A stretch of 6,267 nt of DNA. Source: an uncultured Lachnospiraceae bacterium (lineage in GTDB: Bacteria; Bacillota; Clostridia; Lachnospirales; Lachnospiraceae). Below are positions 1 through 6,029 of the stretch, one piece after another. The DNA lies in NCBI GenBank assembly GCA_947653315.1, contig CANTGP010000192.1, forward strand, positions 1-6,267, written 5' to 3'. The position numbers and the translations under genes are program-made. The notes below the pieces were generated by a model. That model had not been told where the DNA came from. It made no database searches and was given only the letters and a program-made list of their open reading frames with translations. Every line of letters starts with the position of its first letter. Position 1 is the stretch's first letter.

Positions 1-382
1 TGCAGATATGCTTACAAGAATCCGTAATGCAAACACTGCAAAACATGATACAGTGGATATTCCGTCTTCCAAAATGAAGCTGGCGATTGCACAGATTCTC
101 TTGGACGAGGGATACATTAAGAAATATGACGTAATTGAAGACGGAAATTTCAAGACCATCCGTGTTACCTTAAAATACGGCGCGGACAAGAACGAAAAGA
201 TTCTTACCGGTCTTAAGAGAATTTCCAAGCCGGGTCTGCGCGTGTATGCAGGCAAGGATGAACTCCCGAAGGTACTTGGCGGACTTGGCATTGCCATCGT
301 TTCCACCAACCAAGGCGTGGTAACGGATAAGAAGGCAAGGGAACTGCAGGTTGGCGGCGAAGTTTTAGCCTTTATATGGTAG
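1..382 (+). CDS. rpsH: 30S ribosomal protein S8 (5'-partial)
   Basis: S8 binds 16S rRNA in the central domain and is a primary assembly protein of the 30S platform; in E. coli it also represses its own operon. The frame is open from the window edge: the codons before the first ATG (position 8) read Ala-Asp, matching the usual S8 start region [12 protein letters not shown], so the true start lies upstream and position 8 is internal. About 126 residues are visible and roughly 6-7 are missing against a family length near 132. The C-terminal S8 signature is clear: [15 protein letters not shown] followed by GGEVLAFIW and a TAG stop. It is followed 35 nt later by rplF, as in the standard spc order. 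Identification is firm; only the N-terminus is lost. Confidence 0.97.
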   Translation, partial: ADMLTRIRNANTAKHDTVDIPSSKMKLAIAQILLDEGYIKKYDVIEDGNFKTIRVTLKYGADKNEKILTGLKRISKPGLRVYAGKDELPKVLGGLGIAIVSTNQGVVTDKKARELQVGGEVLAFIW

Positions 383-404
383 AAGATGATACAATACAAA
401 TAAT

Positions 405-410
405 AGGAGG
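405..410 (+). promoter_or_regulatory. Shine-Dalgarno that fixes the rplF start
   Basis: AGGAGG lies 7 nt before the ATG at 418. The frame is open further upstream to an ATG at 376, but that start would overlap the end of rpsH and place this site inside the coding sequence, so 418 is the supported start. Confidence 0.85.
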
Positions 411-417
411 TACGGGC

Positions 418-960
418 ATGTCACGTATAGGAAGAATGCCAATCGCGGTTCCCGCAGGTGTCACTGTGGATATCGCAGAAAATAATAAAGTGACTGTAAA
501 AGGTCCCAAGGGAACGCTGGAAAGAGTGCTTCCCCAGGAAATGGAAATCAAAATGGAAGGCGAAACCGTTGTGGTTTCAAGACCGAATGACTTAAAAAGG
601 ATGAAATCCCTCCACGGGCTTACAAGAACCCTTATCAACAACATGGTAGTGGGCGTTACGTCCGGTTACGAGAAGAAGCTGGAAGTAAACGGCGTCGGTT
701 ACAGGGCTGCAAAGTCCGGTAAGAAGCTGACCTTATCTTTGGGATATTCCCATCCGGTGGAAATGACGGATCCTGAGGGAATCGAAACCGTAGTTGAAGG
801 ACAGAATGTCATTATCGTAAAAGGTATTGACAAGGAAAAAGTTGGCCAATTCGCAGCTGAAATCAGGGATAAGAGAAGGCCGGAGCCGTATAAGGGCAAA
901 GGTATCAAATATGCTGATGAAACAATCAGACGTAAAGTTGGTAAGACTGGTAAGAAATAG
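418..960 (+). CDS. rplF: 50S ribosomal protein L6
   Basis: L6 binds 23S rRNA near the sarcin-ricin loop and the factor-binding site, and is needed for late 50S assembly. The chosen start gives 180 aa, the usual length, and begins [14 protein letters not shown] as family members do. Two tandem L6 alpha-beta domains can be followed: the first carries VKGPKGTL (residues 27-34), the second NGVGYRA (91-97). The C-terminal L6 signature [11 protein letters not shown] is at 155-165, followed by a basic tail. It sits between rpsH and rplR with a 17-nt gap to the latter, so it is almost certainly co-transcribed. No anomaly was seen. Confidence 0.98.
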   Translation: MSRIGRMPIAVPAGVTVDIAENNKVTVKGPKGTLERVLPQEMEIKMEGETVVVSRPNDLKRMKSLHGLTRTLINNMVVGVTSGYEKKLEVNGVGYRAAKSGKKLTLSLGYSHPVEMTDPEGIETVVEGQNVIIVKGIDKEKVGQFAAEIRDKRRPEPYKGKGIKYADETIRRKVGKTGKK

Positions 961-977
961 ATAAGGAGAGTGTAAAA

Positions 978-1346
978 ATGGTTAGAAAAAAATCGAGACA
1001 AGATGTTCGTGTGAAAAAGCACAAGAAAATTCGTAACCGTTTTAGCGGGACAGCCGAAAGACCCCGTTTGGCTGTATTCAGAAGCAATAATCATATGTAT
1101 GCTCAAATTATCGACGATACCGTTGGCAATACTTTAGTGGCTGCTTCCACCCTTGAAAAAGACGTGAAGGCGGAACTTGAGAAAACCAATAACGTTGATG
1201 CAGCAGCATACCTCGGAACGGTAATCGCGAAAAGGGCATTGGAAAAAGGGATTAACACCGTTGTCTTTGACAGGGGCGGTTATATCTACCATGGTAAAGT
1301 AGCGGCGCTGGCAGATGCAGCCAGGGAAGCCGGGCTGGAATTCTAG
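978..1346 (+). CDS. rplR: 50S ribosomal protein L18
   Basis: L18 binds 5S rRNA and, with L5, attaches the 5S particle to the central protuberance of the 50S subunit. The 122-aa product has the typical layout: a very basic N-terminal tail (residues 1-22), then [14 protein letters not shown] (24-37) and the near-invariant [12 protein letters not shown] (97-108) leading into the C-terminal helix ending AREAGLEF. Length fits the bacterial family (about 116-122). The ATG is preceded by AAGGAG (963-968) with a 9-nt spacer. It is 17 nt after rplF and 16 nt before rpsE, in the canonical spc order. Confidence 0.98.
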   Translation: MVRKKSRQDVRVKKHKKIRNRFSGTAERPRLAVFRSNNHMYAQIIDDTVGNTLVAASTLEKDVKAELEKTNNVDAAAYLGTVIAKRALEKGINTVVFDRGGYIYHGKVAALADAAREAGLEF

Positions 1347-1362
1347 GAAGGGAGAAAATCAC

Positions 1363-1872
1363 ATGAGGCGTACAATCATTGATGCAAGCCAGTTTGAATT
1401 AACGGAAAAAGTAGTTGCCATCAAGCGTGTAACCAAGGTTGTAAAGGGTGGTCGTAACTTCCGGTTCACAGCATTGGTAGTCGTAGGGGACGGTAACGGC
1501 CATGTAGGCGCAGGTCTTGGCAAAGCAACGGAAATTCCCGAGGCAATCCGGAAGGGAAAAGAAGATGCGGCAAAGAATTTGGTTACCGTAGCTTTGGATG
1601 AAAACAATAGTATTACCCATGATTTTATCGGAAAGTTCGGTTCCGCAACCGTTCTGTTGAAAAGGGCTCCGGAAGGTACCGGTGTCATCGCGGGCGGTCC
1701 GGCGCGTAATGTCTGCGAGCTTGCGGGAATTAAGAATATCCGTACAAAATCTTTAGGCTCCAACAATAAGCAGAACGTAGTTCTTGCTACGATCGCAGGC
1801 TTAAGCCAGTTAAAGACTCCGGAGGAAGTTGCAAGGAACCGCGGCAAGTCCGTAGACGAGGTCATGGCTTGA
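1363..1872 (+). CDS. rpsE: 30S ribosomal protein S5
   Basis: S5 sits on the back of the 30S subunit near the mRNA entrance and contributes to decoding accuracy; changes in its N-terminal loop give spectinomycin resistance in other bacteria. The ATG at 1363, 8 nt after GAAGGGAG (1347-1354), gives 169 aa beginning [10 protein letters not shown]; a longer open frame back to 1315 would run into rplR and was not used. The N-terminal double-stranded-RNA-binding-like domain has [16 protein letters not shown] (28-43) and [12 protein letters not shown] (51-62). The C-terminal domain has [15 protein letters not shown] (105-119). The KGG residues of the spectinomycin loop (28-30) are intact, so no resistance change is evident there. 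The stop TGA overlaps the next gene's Shine-Dalgarno. Confidence 0.97.
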   Translation: MRRTIIDASQFELTEKVVAIKRVTKVVKGGRNFRFTALVVVGDGNGHVGAGLGKATEIPEAIRKGKEDAAKNLVTVALDENNSITHDFIGKFGSATVLLKRAPEGTGVIAGGPARNVCELAGIKNIRTKSLGSNNKQNVVLATIAGLSQLKTPEEVARNRGKSVDEVMA

Positions 1873-1887
1873 AAGGAGAAGTAAAAA

Positions 1888-2079
1888 ATGGCAGAGAATG
1901 ATAAAAAATTAAGGATTACATTGGTGAAATCCCCCATCGGGGCAGTTCCCAAGCACAGGAAAACCGTGGAAGCGATGGGACTGCGCAAGCTGAACAAAAC
2001 CGTTGAATTGCCGGATAATGCGGCGACCAGGGGACAAATCCAGCAGATCAGGCATATGGTTAAGGTTGAGGAAGTATAA
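1888..2079 (+). CDS. rpmD: 50S ribosomal protein L30
   Basis: L30 is a small single-domain protein of the large subunit. The 63-aa product is slightly longer than the usual 58-60 because of a short charged N-terminal lead (MAENDKK). The family core is clear: [16 protein letters not shown] (residues 12-27), then [14 protein letters not shown] (31-44), RGQI, and the terminal HMVKVEE. The start has AAAGGAG (1872-1878) with a 9-nt spacer, and this site overlaps the rpsE stop codon, which suggests coupled translation. The bacterial L30 position between rpsE and rplO supports the call. Confidence 0.97.
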   Translation: MAENDKKLRITLVKSPIGAVPKHRKTVEAMGLRKLNKTVELPDNAATRGQIQQIRHMVKVEEV

Positions 2080-2085
2080 GGGAAA

Positions 2086-2091
2086 AGGAGG
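2086..2091 (+). promoter_or_regulatory. Shine-Dalgarno that fixes the rplO start
   Basis: AGGAGG, within AAAAGGAGGT at 2083-2092, lies 11 nt before the ATG at 2103. A GTG at 2091 in the same frame overlaps this site itself and so cannot use it as a ribosome binding site. The ATG also matches the conserved L15 start ([11 protein letters not shown]). Confidence 0.8.
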
Positions 2092-2102
2092 TGTCAGGAA
2101 GA

Positions 2103-2540
2103 ATGGAATTATCAAATTTAAGACCTGCGGAAGGTTCTAAACACAATAGTTTCAGGAGAGGCCGCGGACACGGTTCGGGAAACGGCAAGACGGCCGGAAA
2201 AGGACACAAAGGGCAGAAAGCCCGTTCGGGTGCTCCCAGACCGGGATTTGAAGGCGGTCAGATGCCGTTGTACAGGCGTATTCCGAAAAGAGGATTTACG
2301 AACAGGAACTCGAAAGAGATTGTCGGCGTGAACGTAAGCGCCCTTGAGGTATTCGAGGACGGTGCAACCGTTGACGTAAGTACCCTTGTGGAAAGGGGCA
2401 TCGTAAGAAATCCTAAAGACGGGGTTAAGATTCTCGGAGACGGAGACTTTACTAAGAAGCTCACCGTGAAGGCAAATGCTTTCAGCGCATCGGCAAAGGA
2501 AAAAATTGAGGCTCTTGGTGGAACAGCAGAGGTGATGTAA
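2103..2540 (+). CDS. rplO: 50S ribosomal protein L15
   Basis: L15 is a late-assembly protein of the 50S subunit with a long extended basic N-terminus that threads into 23S rRNA. From ATG 2103 the product is 145 aa, the usual length. The Gly/Arg/Lys-rich extension is at residues 19-43 (starting [19 protein letters not shown]), followed by [17 protein letters not shown] (49-65). The globular C-terminal L15 domain carries [13 protein letters not shown] (108-120) and ends in [11 protein letters not shown]. Its TAA stop shares one base with the secY start, and its last codons contain the secY Shine-Dalgarno. Confidence 0.97.
   Translation: MELSNLRPAEGSKHNSFRRGRGHGSGNGKTAGKGHKGQKARSGAPRPGFEGGQMPLYRRIPKRGFTNRNSKEIVGVNVSALEVFEDGATVDVSTLVERGIVRNPKDGVKILGDGDFTKKLTVKANAFSASAKEKIEALGGTAEVM
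2529..2536 (+). promoter_or_regulatory. secY Shine-Dalgarno inside rplO
   Basis: GAGGTGAT matches the extended anti-Shine-Dalgarno complement (AAGGAGGTGATC). It lies in the last codons of rplO, 7 nt (counted from GAGG) before the secY ATG at 2540. Together with the one-base TAATG stop/start overlap, this implies secY translation is coupled to rplO. Confidence 0.75.
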
Positions 2541-3853
2541 TGTTTACAACCGTAAAGAATGCATTCAAAATCAAGGAAATTAGGAATAAAATCTTCTACA
2601 CCTTCCTGATGCTGGTCGTGATCCGTTTAGGCTCACAGCTTCCCGTTCCGGGAATGGACAGGAGTTATTTTTCTAATTGGTTTGCGGCACAGACCGGGGA
2701 CGCGTTTAACTTTTTGGATGCCTTTACCGGCGGTTCTTTCCTTAACATGTCCATTTTCGCATTGAATATTACCCCGTATATCACGTCTTCCATCATTATG
2801 CAGCTCCTCACCATAGCGATTCCGAAGCTGGAGGAGATGCAGCGTGACGGGGAGGACGGAAGGAAAAAAATCGCTTCCATTACCCGTTACGTGACGGTGG
2901 GTCTCGCGCTGTTTGAGGCGGGGGCAATGTCCATCGGGTTCGGAAGACAGGGCGCCCTGGAGGAGTTTACCGCGTTGAACGTGATTACCGCCATGGCTGC
3001 TCTTACTGCGGGCAGTGCATTCCTTATGTGGATAGGGGAAAGGATTACGGAGAAAGGGATCGGGAACGGTATCTCCATCGTGCTGGTCATCAACATTATT
3101 TCCCGTCTGCCGCAGGACATCAACCAGTTATTTGAACAGTTTGTGTACGGGAAGTCCATTGCGCTGGCAGTTGTGGCGGCAGCCGTCATCATTGCCGTTA
3201 TCGTTGCCATGGTAGCGTTAGTCGTGATCTTAAACGGCGGCGTGCGGAAGATTCCGGTGCAGTATGCGAAAAAAATGCAGGGAAGGAAAATGGTTGGCGG
3301 ACAGACCACCAACATTCCGCTGAAAGTGAATACGTCGGGCGTTATCCCGATTATCTTCGCGTCGTCCCTCATGCAGCTTCCGATTATCATCTGTTCCCTT
3401 GCGGGTTATAAGGGGACCGGTGTGTGGGCGGAAATATTAAAAGGACTGAATTCCTCAAACTGGTGCAATCCCAGACAGCCGGTGTATACCGTCGGACTGG
3501 TAGTATATGTGGTGCTTGTCATTTTCTTTGCGTATTTCTATACGTCGATTACGTTTAATCCGTTGGAAGTTGCCGAGAACATGAAGAAGCAGGGCGGCTT
3601 TATTCCGGGCATCCGTCCGGGAAAACCCACCAATGAATATCTGACGAAAATATTGAATTATATCATTTTCATCGGCGCGGTTGGCCTGACCATCGTGGCG
3701 GTTATCCCGTTTGTGTTCAACGGCGTATTCGGCGCCAGCGTGTCGTTCGGCGGAACCAGCCTGATCATTATCGTCAGCGTGATTTTGGAGACGGTAAAGC
3801 AGATTGAGTCGCAGATGTTAGTGCGTAATTACAAAGGATTTTTAAATGACTGA
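2540..3853 (+). CDS. secY: Protein translocase subunit SecY
   Basis: SecY is the channel subunit of the SecYEG translocon in the cytoplasmic membrane; SecA-driven preproteins and ribosome-bound membrane proteins pass through it. The 437-aa product fits the family. Ten membrane helices can be placed at roughly 18-36, 73-94, 113-133, 145-165, 175-189, 207-231, 266-286, 315-338, 370-392 and 402-420, with the plug segment near 55-66. Signature 1 (GGSFLNMSIFALNITPYITS) covers 64-83 and signature 2 (WIGERITEKGIGNGIS) 164-179. The cytoplasmic loop after helix 6 carries RKIPVQYAKKMQGRKM. The loop after helix 8 carries IPGIRPGKPT, including the conserved arginine (R359) important for SecA and ribosome contact. 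A structured 202-nt spacer follows before adk. Confidence 0.98.
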   Translation: MFTTVKNAFKIKEIRNKIFYTFLMLVVIRLGSQLPVPGMDRSYFSNWFAAQTGDAFNFLDAFTGGSFLNMSIFALNITPYITSSIIMQLLTIAIPKLEEMQRDGEDGRKKIASITRYVTVGLALFEAGAMSIGFGRQGALEEFTALNVITAMAALTAGSAFLMWIGERITEKGIGNGISIVLVINIISRLPQDINQLFEQFVYGKSIALAVVAAAVIIAVIVAMVALVVILNGGVRKIPVQYAKKMQGRKMVGGQTTNIPLKVNTSGVIPIIFASSLMQLPIIICSLAGYKGTGVWAEILKGLNSSNWCNPRQPVYTVGLVVYVVLVIFFAYFYTSITFNPLEVAENMKKQGGFIPGIRPGKPTNEYLTKILNYIIFIGAVGLTIVAVIPFVFNGVFGASVSFGGTSLIIIVSVILETVKQIESQMLVRNYKGFLND

Positions 3854-4001
3854 ATGTAAGCAGGAGGGCGGGGCGGGCGCAGGAACCCCGCTGCCTTCCA
3901 AAGATGGACACACGCAGGGCGGTGTCCGTTTTTTACTTTATGCACAGCCCCGTGCAGAGGAAGTTGCCGCTAAAGCGGCGCACGGGGCGCGCGGCGAGTA
4001 G
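3846..4001 (+). CDS. Candidate 51-aa small ORF overlapping the secY end (doubtful)
   Basis: An ATG at 3846 overlaps the last 8 nt of secY in another frame and is preceded by AAAGGA (3833-3838) with a 7-nt spacer, a favourable arrangement for coupled initiation. The frame stays open for 51 codons to TAG 3999-4001. The predicted peptide begins MTECKQEGG, is rich in Gly and Ala, contains a short hydrophobic patch (VRFLLYA) and ends AAHGARGE. I recognise no family. It crosses two hairpins and the T6 tract of the apparent terminator, and hairpin arms encode much of it, so the open frame may be chance in G+C-rich DNA. It is listed because the start signals are good and translation here could affect termination. 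Confidence 0.2.
   Translation: MTECKQEGGAGAGTPLPSKDGHTQGGVRFLLYAQPRAEEVAAKAAHGARGE
3863..3899 (+). other. G+C-rich hairpin just after secY
   Basis: GCGGGG (3868-3873) pairs with CCCCGC (3886-3891) around a 12-nt loop. The stem can extend outward, imperfectly, by pairing GGAGG (3863-3867) with CCTTCC (3894-3899). No T tract follows directly, so alone it is not a terminator. It starts 10 nt after the secY stop and could protect the mRNA 3' end or act with the terminator hairpin that begins a few bases later. Confidence 0.5.
3904..3934 (+). terminator. Probable intrinsic terminator after secY
   Basis: GGACAC (3906-3911) pairs with GTGTCC (3922-3927), extendable by a G-T and an A-T pair, around a 10-nt loop, and is followed at once by TTTTTT (3929-3934). 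This is the layout of a Rho-independent terminator on the + strand. It lies inside a gene order that is usually co-transcribed (secY-adk-map-infA), so it may be partial, giving less adk-map-infA mRNA than ribosomal protein mRNA. Confidence 0.7.
3947..3988 (+). repeat. Bulged inverted repeat in the secY-adk spacer
   Basis: GCCCCGTGC (3947-3955) is exactly complementary to GCACGGGGC (3980-3988). Inside it GCCGC (3966-3970) pairs with GCGGC (3975-3979) around a TAAA loop. The two stems abut on the 3' side and are separated by a 10-nt bulge on the 5' side. Fourteen base pairs without a mismatch are unlikely by chance. It could be a folded RNA element or a unit of a dispersed palindromic repeat; I cannot tell which from one copy. 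Confidence 0.6.
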
Positions 4002-4020
4002 GGGGAAAAGTTTTCCCCTA
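3999..4020 (+). repeat. Palindrome upstream of adk
   Basis: GGGGAAAA (4002-4009), a single G, then TTTTCCCC (4011-4018) form a 17-bp perfect dyad in DNA. As RNA a better register pairs 3999-4007 with 4012-4020 (nine pairs, one G-U) around an AAGU tetraloop. It ends 35 nt before the adk ATG. Possible roles are a protein-binding operator, an RNA hairpin in the adk leader, or part of a dispersed repeat with the neighbouring bulged stem. Confidence 0.6.
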
Positions 4021-4055
4021 CCCGATTAGGAAAAAGAAAGGTATGGTTGGATAAG

Positions 4056-4700
4056 ATGAAGATTATTATGTTAGGCGCTCCCGGCGCAGGGAAAGGGACG
4101 CAGGCGAAAATGATTGCCGACAAGTACGGCGTTCCCCATATTTCCACGGGGGATATTTTCCGGGCGAACATTAAAAACGGTACGGAGCTTGGTATGGAAG
4201 CAAAGAAGTATATGGATCAGGGGCTTTTGGTTCCCGATGAACTGACGGTGAAGATTCTGTTGGACCGGGTGGCGCAGGAAGACTGCAAGAACGGTTATGT
4301 GTTGGACGGTTTCCCGCGGACGATTCCCCAGGCAGAGGTGCTTGACCAGGCATTGGAGGAGCTGGGGGACAAAATTGATTTTGCCATCGATGTGGACGTA
4401 CCGGACGAAAATATCGTAAAAAGGATGTCCGGCAGGCGTGCATGCCTTGCCTGCGGCGCGACGTTCCATACCGAGCATGTTCCCCCGAAGCAGGAGGGGA
4501 TTTGCGACAGGTGCGGAAAGGAATTGGTACTGCGCGACGACGATAAGCCGGAGACCGTATTGAACCGCTTAAAGGTATACCATGACCAGACACAGCCGTT
4601 GATTGAGTTTTACGGTGGGAAAGGCGTCTTAAGGACCGTGGACGGCACGAAATCCATGCAGGAAGTTTTCGATTCGATTGTTGCGGTATTAGGGGCATAA
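4056..4700 (+). CDS. adk: Adenylate kinase, long zinc-binding form
   Basis: Adk catalyses ATP + AMP to 2 ADP in the cytoplasm and keeps the adenylate pools balanced. From ATG 4056 the product is 214 aa, typical of the long form. The P-loop GAPGAGKGT is at residues 7-15, the AMP-binding STGD at 30-33 and DGFPRT at 84-89. The LID domain has four cysteines as CLAC (130-133) and CDRC (150-153), the structural zinc site common in Gram-positive enzymes. [10 protein letters not shown] is the conserved N-terminus, which supports this start, but its Shine-Dalgarno is weak. A TTG at 4047 in frame, 5 nt after GAAAGG (4036-4041), would add MDK and is an alternative. The start is therefore less certain than the identity. 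The gene lies 4 nt before map. Confidence 0.96.
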   Translation: MKIIMLGAPGAGKGTQAKMIADKYGVPHISTGDIFRANIKNGTELGMEAKKYMDQGLLVPDELTVKILLDRVAQEDCKNGYVLDGFPRTIPQAEVLDQALEELGDKIDFAIDVDVPDENIVKRMSGRRACLACGATFHTEHVPPKQEGICDRCGKELVLRDDDKPETVLNRLKVYHDQTQPLIEFYGGKGVLRTVDGTKSMQEVFDSIVAVLGA

Positions 4701-4704
4701 AAGT

Positions 4705-5457
4705 ATGGCGGTATCCATTAAATCTCAGAGGGAAATAGCCCTGATGCGTGAAGCGGGAAAAATACTTGCGGAAGTCCACGCACGCCTTGGGGAATATGTG
4801 AAACCGGGCATATCGACACTTGACATCGATACGTTTGGCGATAAGCTCATCCGGAGCTACCATTGTATCCCTAATTTTTTGCATTACGGCGGTTATCCGG
4901 CATCCATATGCGTATCCGTCAACGATGAAGTGGTTCACGGGATTCCGAAGCGCAGCCGTATTCTGCAGGAAGGCGATATCGTGAGCCTGGATGCAGGACT
5001 TATTTACAGGGGATATCATTCGGACGCGGCGAGGACCCATGCCGTCGGGAAGATTAGTCCCGAAGCGGGGAAACTGATTGACGTTACGAAACAATGCTTT
5101 TTTGAAGGGATTAAAATGGCAAAATCCGGCAATCATCTGAATGATATCTGCAGGACCATTGACGGTTATGCCACATCCCACGGTTACGGTGTGGTGCGTG
5201 ACCTTGTGGGGCATGGAATAGGAACGAAGCTCCATGAAGACCCACCGGTTCCGAATTATACCATGCGGCGTAAGGGATTAAAGCTCAGGGCGGGTATGAC
5301 GCTTGCGGTGGAACCCATGATTAACATGGGCGGCTGGAAGGTGGAGTGGCTGGACGACGACTGGACGGTGGTGACGCAGGACGGTTCCTTATCCGCCCAT
5401 TACGAGAACACGGTCCTGATTACCGACGGGGAACCGGAAATATTGACCCTGCCGTAA
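4705..5457 (+). CDS. map: Methionine aminopeptidase, type I
   Basis: Map removes the initiator methionine from new proteins after deformylation and is a two-metal enzyme of the cytoplasm. The 250-aa product is the size of the short type Ia enzyme, with no N-terminal SH3-like or zinc-finger extension and no type II insert. The five metal ligands are present: D96 (SLDAG), D107 (HSDAAR), H170 (GHGIG), E203 (AVEPM) and E234 (HYENTV). The catalytic-pocket histidines H78 (VVHGIP) and H177 (LHEDP) are also there. The ATG follows adk by 4 nt, with AGGGG (4691-4695) inside the adk end as its Shine-Dalgarno, so the two are probably translated together. It lies 30 nt upstream of the KOW gene. Confidence 0.97.
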   Translation: MAVSIKSQREIALMREAGKILAEVHARLGEYVKPGISTLDIDTFGDKLIRSYHCIPNFLHYGGYPASICVSVNDEVVHGIPKRSRILQEGDIVSLDAGLIYRGYHSDAARTHAVGKISPEAGKLIDVTKQCFFEGIKMAKSGNHLNDICRTIDGYATSHGYGVVRDLVGHGIGTKLHEDPPVPNYTMRRKGLKLRAGMTLAVEPMINMGGWKVEWLDDDWTVVTQDGSLSAHYENTVLITDGEPEILTLP

Positions 5458-5487
5458 ATTGCGGCGGGGAAAGCGGAGGAAAAAGGC

Positions 5488-5754
5488 ATGGTTGGATGTT
5501 TTGCGTCATCAAAAGCGGGGCATGACAGGGATGCGGTTTATATCATAGTAAAAGAAGAAGCCGAATATGTATATGTAGCGGACGGAAAAGTCAGAACGGT
5601 GGAAAAACCGAAAAAGAAAAACAAAAAACATATTCAGGTTATCCGCAAAGAATCCGATGATATACTAAGGGAGAAACTGCTGGGCGGACAGCGCATTTAT
5701 AATGAAGAAATTAGGAGAGCAATAGGAGGTTTTATATGTCAAAGGCAGATGTAA
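5488..5754 (+). CDS. KOW-domain RNA-binding-type protein (L14e-like), function unassigned
   Basis: This 88-aa protein matches the small KOW-domain family found between map and infA in many Clostridia, often annotated as RNA-binding and compared to the archaeal/eukaryotic ribosomal protein L14e group. The N-terminal segment ([20 protein letters not shown], residues 1-20) is the KOW-type beta strand and turn. It is followed by a second strand pair ([11 protein letters not shown]) and a highly basic stretch [13 protein letters not shown] (about 40-52), then a charged helical tail. GGAGGA (5475-5480) lies 7 nt before the ATG. The last 19 nt overlap infA, and the infA Shine-Dalgarno encodes part of its C-terminus. 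Its place among translation genes suggests a ribosome or RNA role, but none can be assigned from sequence. Confidence 0.85.
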   Translation: MVGCFASSKAGHDRDAVYIIVKEEAEYVYVADGKVRTVEKPKKKNKKHIQVIRKESDDILREKLLGGQRIYNEEIRRAIGGFICQRQM

Positions 5755-5954
5755 TCGAAATCGAAGGAACGGTAGTGGAAAAGCTGCCCAACACCATGTT
5801 CCAGGTGGAACTGGAAAACGGGCACCGGGTGCTTGCCCACATCAGCGGTAAGTTAAGGCAGAACTTTATCCGTATCCTGCCGGGGGATAAGGTAACGCTG
5901 GAACTGTCCCCGTATGATTTGTCAAAAGGACGTATTATTTGGAGGGATAAATAA
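5736..5954 (+). CDS. infA: Translation initiation factor IF-1
   Basis: IF-1 binds the 30S A site during initiation, helping IF-2 and IF-3 select initiator tRNA. The 72-aa product has the exact family length and consists of one S1-type OB fold. Conserved blocks are [13 protein letters not shown] (residues 7-19), [18 protein letters not shown] (22-39), [10 protein letters not shown] (44-53) and the terminal [22 protein letters not shown] (5724-5729) precedes the ATG by 6 nt. The gene starts 19 nt before the end of the upstream KOW frame, so coupled translation is likely. It is followed by a 107-nt spacer with a promoter. Confidence 0.98.
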   Translation: MSKADVIEIEGTVVEKLPNTMFQVELENGHRVLAHISGKLRQNFIRILPGDKVTLELSPYDLSKGRIIWRDK

Positions 5955-5984
5955 CGGATAAGCGGCGGTTAGTTGGCATGGAAG

Positions 5985-6029
5985 TTTTTTGAAAAAGAGC
6001 TTGCAAATGGAAGAATATTGTGCTATAAT
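5985..6029 (+). promoter_or_regulatory. Sigma-A-type promoter with upstream A/T tracts, before rpmJ
   Basis: The -10 is TATAAT (6024-6029), a full consensus match, preceded by TG at 6021-6022 (extended -10). The -35 candidate TTGCAA (6001-6006) matches four of six positions at the optimal 17-nt spacing. TTTTTTGAAAAA (5985-5996) sits where an UP element would bind the alpha-subunit C-terminal domain. Transcription would start near 6035-6037, about 25 nt before the rpmJ ATG. It would give rpmJ and the downstream alpha-operon genes a supply independent of spc readthrough. Confidence 0.8.

Noticed and set aside
390..395. TACAAT as a -10 box before rplF
   Set aside because: No acceptable -35 hexamer lies 16-19 nt upstream, and the site is in a short gap of a co-transcribed operon.
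376..417. Upstream in-frame ATG extending rplF by 14 codons
   Set aside because: It overlaps the rpsH end, has no Shine-Dalgarno, contains the real AGGAGG of rplF, and adds residues not seen in L6 proteins.
1315..1362. Upstream in-frame ATG extending rpsE by 16 codons
   Set aside because: It lies inside rplR and has no suitable Shine-Dalgarno; the ATG at 1363 has one and matches S5 N-termini.
1359..1997. 212-codon open frame on the - strand opposite rpsE and rpmD
   Set aside because: It is a shadow of conserved ribosomal protein genes with no recognisable domain and no start context.
2091..2102. GTG start for rplO
   Set aside because: The GTG is part of the Shine-Dalgarno itself, and L15 proteins begin at the MELSNLRP methionine.
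4042..4047. TATGGT as a -10 box for adk
   Set aside because: The -35 position at 17-nt spacing is TACCCG, unlike the consensus, and the start would fall at or after the adk ATG.
4171..5235. 354-codon open frame on the - strand across adk and map
   Set aside because: It is opposite two well-supported conserved genes; its translation is rich in Pro, Arg, Cys and His in a pattern typical of antisense shadow frames, and no family is recognisable.
5985..5996. T6 tract after infA as a terminator
   Set aside because: No G+C-rich hairpin precedes it; the position relative to the promoter fits an UP-like element better.
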